From: Streptomyces sp. QL37
GTDB lineage: Bacteria > Actinomycetota > Actinomycetes > Streptomycetales > Streptomycetaceae
Assembly (NCBI RefSeq): GCF_002941025.1
Contig: NZ_PTJS01000001.1
Location: 6,853,960 to 6,917,959 of the forward strand
Length of the DNA: 64,000 nucleotides
Reading direction: 5' to 3'
The notes below the pieces were generated by a model. It searched no databases and had not been told where the DNA came from. It saw only the letters and a list, made by a program, of their open reading frames with translations. This document shows, one piece after another, positions 59,968-64,000 of the stretch (position 1 is its first letter; every line of letters begins with the position of its first letter). Made by a program: the position numbers and the translations under genes.

Positions 59968-61215
59968 TCAGTCCACCAGGCCGTCTGCCGTCTCGACCTC
60001 TTCGCGCGTGATCCCGAGCAGATACAGCACGGTGTCCAGGAAGGGGACGTTCACCGCCGTGTGGGCCGCCTTACGGACGACCGGCTTGGCGTTGAAGGCG
60101 ACACCCAGGCCCGCGGTGTTCAGCATGTCCAGATCGTTGGCACCGTCGCCGATCGCCACCGTCTGAGCCAGCGGCACCCCCGCCTGCTCGGCGAAACTGC
60201 GCAACAGCCGGGCCTTGCCCGCCCGGTCCACGATGTCACCCACGACGCGGCCGGTGAGCTTGCCGTCGACGACCTCCAGCGTGTTGGCGGAGGCGAAGTC
60301 GAGCCCGAGGCGCTCCTTGAGGTCGTCCGTGACCTGGGTGAACCCTCCCGAGACCACGCCCACTTGATAGCCGAGCCGCTTCAGCGTCCGGATCAGGGTG
60401 CGGGCACCGGGGGTCAGCCGGACCTCCGCCCGCACCTTCTCCACCACCGACACGTCGAGCCCCGCCAGCAGCGCCACGCGCGCGTGCAGGGACTGCTCGA
60501 AGTCGAGCTCGCCGCGCATCGCCTGCTCGGTCACCGCGGCGACCTCGGCCTCGCAGCCCGCGTGGGCCGCGAAGAGCTCGATGACCTCGTCCTGGATGAG
60601 CGTCGAGTCCACGTCCATGACGACCAGCCGCTGCGCCCGGCGGCTCAGCCCGGCCGACATGACGGCGATGTCGACGCCGATGTCGGCGGCCTCCGTCGCC
60701 AGCGCGGTCCGCAGCTCCTCGGTCCCGGTGCCGGACACCGCGAACTCGACGGCGGTGACGGGGTACTTCGCCAGGCGGAAGATGCGGTCGATGTTGCCGC
60801 CGGTGGAGGTGATCCTGGCCGCTATCGACGCGGTGGACTCCGCGGTCAGCGGGTGCCCCAGCACGGTCACATGGGAACGGCCGGAGCCGCGGGGGCGGTT
60901 GTCGCCCGTGCCCGAGATGATCTCGGCCTGCAGCTTCAGCGACTCCGCCCAGCTGTGCACGGTCGCCCGGAGGTCGCCCTCCGTCGTGCCGTCGGGCGTC
61001 GGCGAGGTCACCAGGGCGCACAGGACGATGCGGCCACGGGTGACGACCTGCTCGATGTCCACGACGTCCACCGCATAGGCGGCCAGGGTGTCGAAAAGTC
61101 CGGCGGTGATGCCCGGCCGGTCCTTCCCGAAGATCTTGACGAGAAGAGTGGGGGCGTCCGTGCCCCGAGGGGACTCGGGGGACTCAGGAGACCGGGGTGG
61201 CTGAGATGCGCTCAT
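59968..61215 (-). CDS. serB: Phosphoserine phosphatase SerB with N-terminal ACT domains
   Basis: 415 residues. Residues ~22-100 and ~113-190 are two ACT-like domains (LLVKIFGKDRPGITAGLF; HVTVLGHPLTAESTASIAARI) that sense serine in relatives. The HAD domain has the nucleophile motif DVDST (201-205), GVVSGGFTQVTDDL and VAIGDGANDLDMLNTAGLG. Converts phosphoserine to serine, the last step of serine synthesis. It is divergent from the FHA-ABC gene. Confidence 0.96.
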   Translation of the reverse strand: MSASQPPRSPESPESPRGTDAPTLLVKIFGKDRPGITAGLFDTLAAYAVDVVDIEQVVTRGRIVLCALVTSPTPDGTTEGDLRATVHSWAESLKLQAEIISGTGDNRPRGSGRSHVTVLGHPLTAESTASIAARITSTGGNIDRIFRLAKYPVTAVEFAVSGTGTEELRTALATEAADIGVDIAVMSAGLSRRAQRLVVMDVDSTLIQDEVIELFAAHAGCEAEVAAVTEQAMRGELDFEQSLHARVALLAGLDVSVVEKVRAEVRLTPGARTLIRTLKRLGYQVGVVSGGFTQVTDDLKERLGLDFASANTLEVVDGKLTGRVVGDIVDRAGKARLLRSFAEQAGVPLAQTVAIGDGANDLDMLNTAGLGVAFNAKPVVRKAAHTAVNVPFLDTVLYLLGITREEVETADGLVD

Positions 61216-61456
61216 GGTGGTCCCACCGTATAGGGCGGCGGGTCGGGCTCCGAAGCCGTCCCGAGTGGCGGACAGCCGAGGGCCCGGTCCCGGCGGGGAC
61301 GCCGGTCCGGGGGACGGGCGCCGCCGATGGGATGCTCCGGACCCATTTCTCCCGAGTCGCCGGAGGGGGCGGGAGGTCTCCGCGTGCTCTTCACGCCGCC
61401 CGGCTTTCCGTTACGGGACCGCTCCTGGAATAGTTCCCCACGATGTTCAGCATCCC

Positions 61457-61462
61457 TAGGCT
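61457..61462 (+). promoter_or_regulatory. Probable -10 element of the FHA-ABC gene
   Basis: TAGGCT, with TTCCCC 17 bp upstream as a weak -35, about 45 bp before the gene start. The rest of the 291-bp gap to serB holds no recognised gene. Confidence 0.4.
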
Positions 61463-61506
61463 CCCTGCGACGGGGGCGACACGGGGGACGACTAGTGGGG
61501 CGCGGA

Positions 61507-64000
61507 GTGCCGGAACTCGTACTGGAATTGAATGGAAGGACCTGGGCGCTCGATCCGTCCAGGTCGTACACCCTCGGACGTGATCCGCAGGGCGACCTCA
61601 CGATCGACGACGCCAGAGTGTCGTGGCGGCACGCCACGATCAGCTGGAACGGCCGCGGCTGGTCCATCGAGGACCACGGCAGCACGAACGGCACGTATGT
61701 GCAGGGCCGGCGCATCCAGCAGATGGAGATCGCCCCGGGGACGGCGGTCCACCTGGGCAACGCCACCGACGGCCCGCGCGTGAGCCTCGTCGCCCCGGCG
61801 GGTGCCGGGGTGCACGGCGGGCAGGCGGCGGGAGCGCAGCAGCAGGCGCCCGTACCTCCCGCGCAGGCACAGCAGGCCCCGGTGCAGCAGCCCCAGCAGC
61901 AGGGCGCCGCCGGCTGGCCCGGCGGCCCGGCGCAGCAGCAGGCGGCCTGGCAGCAGGCGCCGCAGACGCAGCAGCCCCCGGTCCCGCACCAGCAGGGCCA
62001 CGCCAACCCGCCCGGGCCGGGCGGGCACGGCGGCGCCGCCGTGCCGCCGGTCTACGGCGACCGCAGCCCGACCACGTTCCACCAGCTGGACCTCGGCCGG
62101 GTCATGCGCATCGGCCGTGCGCTGGAGAACGAGCTGGTCGTCTCCGACCTCCAGGTCTCGCGCCTGCACGCGGAGTTCCGGGCGACGCCCGACGGCCGCT
62201 TCGAGATCCGGGACCTCGGATCCCACAACGGCACGTACGTCAACGGTCAGCCGCTCAGCAAGTCCGGCTCCGCGCTCATCGGCCCGAACGACATCGTCGG
62301 TGTCGGCCACTCGACCTTCCGGCTGGTCGGGGACCGGCTGGAAGAGTTCGTCGACACCGGTGAGGTCTCCTTCTCGGCCCGCCACCTCACGGTCACGGTC
62401 GACGGCGGCAAGGACATCCTCAAGGACGTCTCGTTCGGCGTCCCGGAGAAGTCGCTGATCGCCGTCATCGGCCCGTCGGGCTCCGGCAAGTCCACCCTGC
62501 TCAAGGCGCTCACCGGCTACCGGCCCGCCAACCAGGGCGACGTCCTCTACGACAACCGGAACCTGTACAAGCAGTTCGCCGAGCTGAGGCAGCGCATCGG
62601 CCTGGTCCCGCAGGACGACATCCTGCACAAGGAACTCACGGTCACCAGGGCGCTGCGCTACGCGGCCAAGCTCCGCTTCCCCGCGGACACCACCGAGGCC
62701 GAGCGCACCGCCCGGATCCACGAGGTCCTCGCCGAGCTCAAGCTCGACATCCACAGGGACAAGAAGATCACCTCGCTCTCCGGCGGCCAGCGCAAGCGCG
62801 TGTCGGTCGCCCTGGAGCTGCTGACCAAGCCGTCGCTGATCTTCCTGGACGAGCCGACCTCCGGCCTCGACCCGGGCATGGACCGCGATGTCATGCAGCT
62901 GCTGCGCGGTCTCGCCGACGACGGCCGTACGGTCCTCGTGGTCACCCACTCCGTGGCCGAGCTGGCCATCTGCGACAAGCTCCTCGTGATGGCGCCCGGC
63001 GGGTCCGTCGCCTACTTCGGTCCGCCCGAGGAGGCGCTGAACTTCTTCGGCTACACCAGCTGGGCCGACGTCTTCTCCGCGTTCGAGAACTACCGCGACT
63101 ACGACTGGGCGGGACGCTGGCGCGGTTCGCAGCACTACCAGATGTACGCCGCGGACATCGACGCCGTGGCCGCGCAGCCGGTGCACATGCCCCCGCCGCA
63201 GCAGATCCGCCCCCCGAAGCCCTCGGGCTGGGCGGCCCAGCTGTGGACGCTGATGCGCCGCTACGTCTCGGTGATCGCCTCCGACCGGGGCTTCCTCGCT
63301 CTGATGGTGATCCTTCCGGCGGTGCTCGGCATCGTCAGCGTGGTCATTCCCGCCGAGTTCGGCCTGGTCGAGCCCGACGTGCCCAACAAGCAGTTCAACG
63401 CCAAGGCCGGGACCATCCTGCTGATCCTCGCGGTCGGCATGTGCTTCGCCGCCGCGGCCAACTCCGTACGAGAACTGATCAAGGAACGGGTGATCTACGA
63501 GCGGGAACGGGCCACAGGTCTCTCCCGGTCCGCCTACCTGCTGTCCAAGGTGATCGTCCTCGGTGTGATCACGGCCTTCCAGGGCGCGATCCTCTGCGGG
63601 ATCGGCTTCTCCACCCGCCAGCTGCCGGAGGAGGGCCTGCTGATGCCCCCCGCCGTGGAGATGTGCCTGTCGATCACCGTTCTCGGCTTCACCTCGATGA
63701 TGGTCGGCCTGCTGATCTCCGCGCTGGTGAAGACCGCCGAGAAGACCATGCCGCTGCTCGTCATGTTCGCCATCGTCCAGGTCGTCTTCACCGGCGTGCT
63801 CTTCCAGGTCTACGGATCCCCGGGCCTGGAGCAGTTCGCCTGGCTGATGCCGTCGCGCTGGGCGGTGGCCGCGGCGGGCACCACACTGGACCTCGCCCAC
63901 CTCATGCCGCCGTGGGATCCGGAACACCCGACCGACCTGGACCCGCTCTGGGAGCACTCGACCGGGCAGTGGGGAACCAACATCACGGTGATGCTCGTGA
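61507..64000 (+). CDS. FHA-domain ABC transporter (ATP-binding and permease fused), runs off right edge
   Basis: At least 831 residues; no stop before the end. GTG 61507 gives MPELVLELNG; GTG 61495 in frame is possible. Layout: first FHA domain (~15-75, SYTLGRDPQGDLTI, HGSTNGTYVQG), a ~100-residue Gln/Pro/Ala-rich linker, second FHA domain (~195-275, RIGRALENELVV, LGSHNGTYVNG), an ABCG-type ATPase (Walker A GPSGSGKST ~321; LSGGQRKRVSVALELLTKP ~424; FLDEPTSGLD), then an ABC-2 permease from ~580 (VSVIASDRGFLALMVILPAV and further helices). FHA domains bind phosphothreonine, so Ser/Thr kinases likely control it. Substrate unknown. Confidence 0.92.
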   Translation, partial: MPELVLELNGRTWALDPSRSYTLGRDPQGDLTIDDARVSWRHATISWNGRGWSIEDHGSTNGTYVQGRRIQQMEIAPGTAVHLGNATDGPRVSLVAPAGAGVHGGQAAGAQQQAPVPPAQAQQAPVQQPQQQGAAGWPGGPAQQQAAWQQAPQTQQPPVPHQQGHANPPGPGGHGGAAVPPVYGDRSPTTFHQLDLGRVMRIGRALENELVVSDLQVSRLHAEFRATPDGRFEIRDLGSHNGTYVNGQPLSKSGSALIGPNDIVGVGHSTFRLVGDRLEEFVDTGEVSFSARHLTVTVDGGKDILKDVSFGVPEKSLIAVIGPSGSGKSTLLKALTGYRPANQGDVLYDNRNLYKQFAELRQRIGLVPQDDILHKELTVTRALRYAAKLRFPADTTEAERTARIHEVLAELKLDIHRDKKITSLSGGQRKRVSVALELLTKPSLIFLDEPTSGLDPGMDRDVMQLLRGLADDGRTVLVVTHSVAELAICDKLLVMAPGGSVAYFGPPEEALNFFGYTSWADVFSAFENYRDYDWAGRWRGSQHYQMYAADIDAVAAQPVHMPPPQQIRPPKPSGWAAQLWTLMRRYVSVIASDRGFLALMVILPAVLGIVSVVIPAEFGLVEPDVPNKQFNAKAGTILLILAVGMCFAAAANSVRELIKERVIYERERATGLSRSAYLLSKVIVLGVITAFQGAILCGIGFSTRQLPEEGLLMPPAVEMCLSITVLGFTSMMVGLLISALVKTAEKTMPLLVMFAIVQVVFTGVLFQVYGSPGLEQFAWLMPSRWAVAAAGTTLDLAHLMPPWDPEHPTDLDPLWEHSTGQWGTNITVMLV

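Noticed and set aside
61212..62006. Cysteine-rich minus-strand frame that looks like a metallothionein
   Set aside because: The Cys residues come from reading the Gln-rich linker of the FHA-ABC gene backwards.
61492..63957. An 821-codon open frame on the minus strand
   Set aside because: It lies opposite the FHA-ABC transporter, whose domains are unmistakable on the plus strand. Long antisense frames are normal at this GC content.

Overview
The window is high-GC actinobacterial DNA and almost certainly comes from a Streptomyces chromosome. The evidence is a GC-rich third codon position throughout, an ectABCD operon, a SCO1860-type LAETG surface protein, an Asp23/AmaP envelope-stress locus and many apparently leaderless promoters. 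From memory the gene order resembles the S. coelicolor SCO18xx core region; this was not checked against a database.

Layout. 1-2.7 kb: end of a galactan-use operon (GH42 beta-galactosidase, secreted GH53 galactanase). 2.7-5.4 kb: MarR regulator, VOC fusion protein, small membrane protein, lipoprotein. 5.6-8.85 kb: ectDCBA, making 5-hydroxyectoine, with an AT-rich upstream region and a strong terminator. 9.2-12.9 kb: class V aminotransferase, amidohydrolase, LAETG protein. 12.97-22.2 kb: cobalamin genes (cobE-cobC fusion, cobB, cobO, chlD-type chelatase, cobQ, cbiB), mostly one translationally coupled minus-strand operon behind a cobalamin riboswitch; a ZIP metal transporter lies among them and one type I-E-like CRISPR repeat sits between chlD and cobQ. 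22.4-23.9 kb: PiT phosphate transporter with a PHO box. 24-28.7 kb: aldolase, hydrolase, hypothetical and VOC genes and a frameshifted zinc metallopeptidase. 28.8-32 kb: ABC-F protein with a seven-codon leaderless leader ORF, HTH protein, enoyl-CoA hydratase-like protein. 32-35.2 kb: Asp23/Gls24/AmaP cluster. 35.2-40.05 kb: SDR, GH15, SURF1, zinc-ribbon protein, DEDDh exonuclease-BRCT.

40.1-43.35 kb is the structurally odd part. A VIT1-type transporter gene ends in an 83-bp direct repeat, then a 137-bp inverted copy of its own promoter and start, then a palindrome with 52-bp arms. About 2 kb further on, an alcohol dehydrogenase gene is cut after about 20 codons at a 36-bp perfect palindrome, beside a 37-bp tandem duplication of the end of a subtilase gene. 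These are either real rearrangement scars (template switching or fold-back) or assembly artefacts.

43.3-64 kb: subtilase, DUF485 protein and acetate-type symporter, moaA, a 6C-type structured RNA, DUF3099 and GlsB proteins, tyrS, a tldD/pmbA pair, fabG-fabI, a divergent GntR regulator and MFS transporter sharing a palindrome, sixA-type phosphatase, serB, and an FHA-ABC transporter that runs off the right end.
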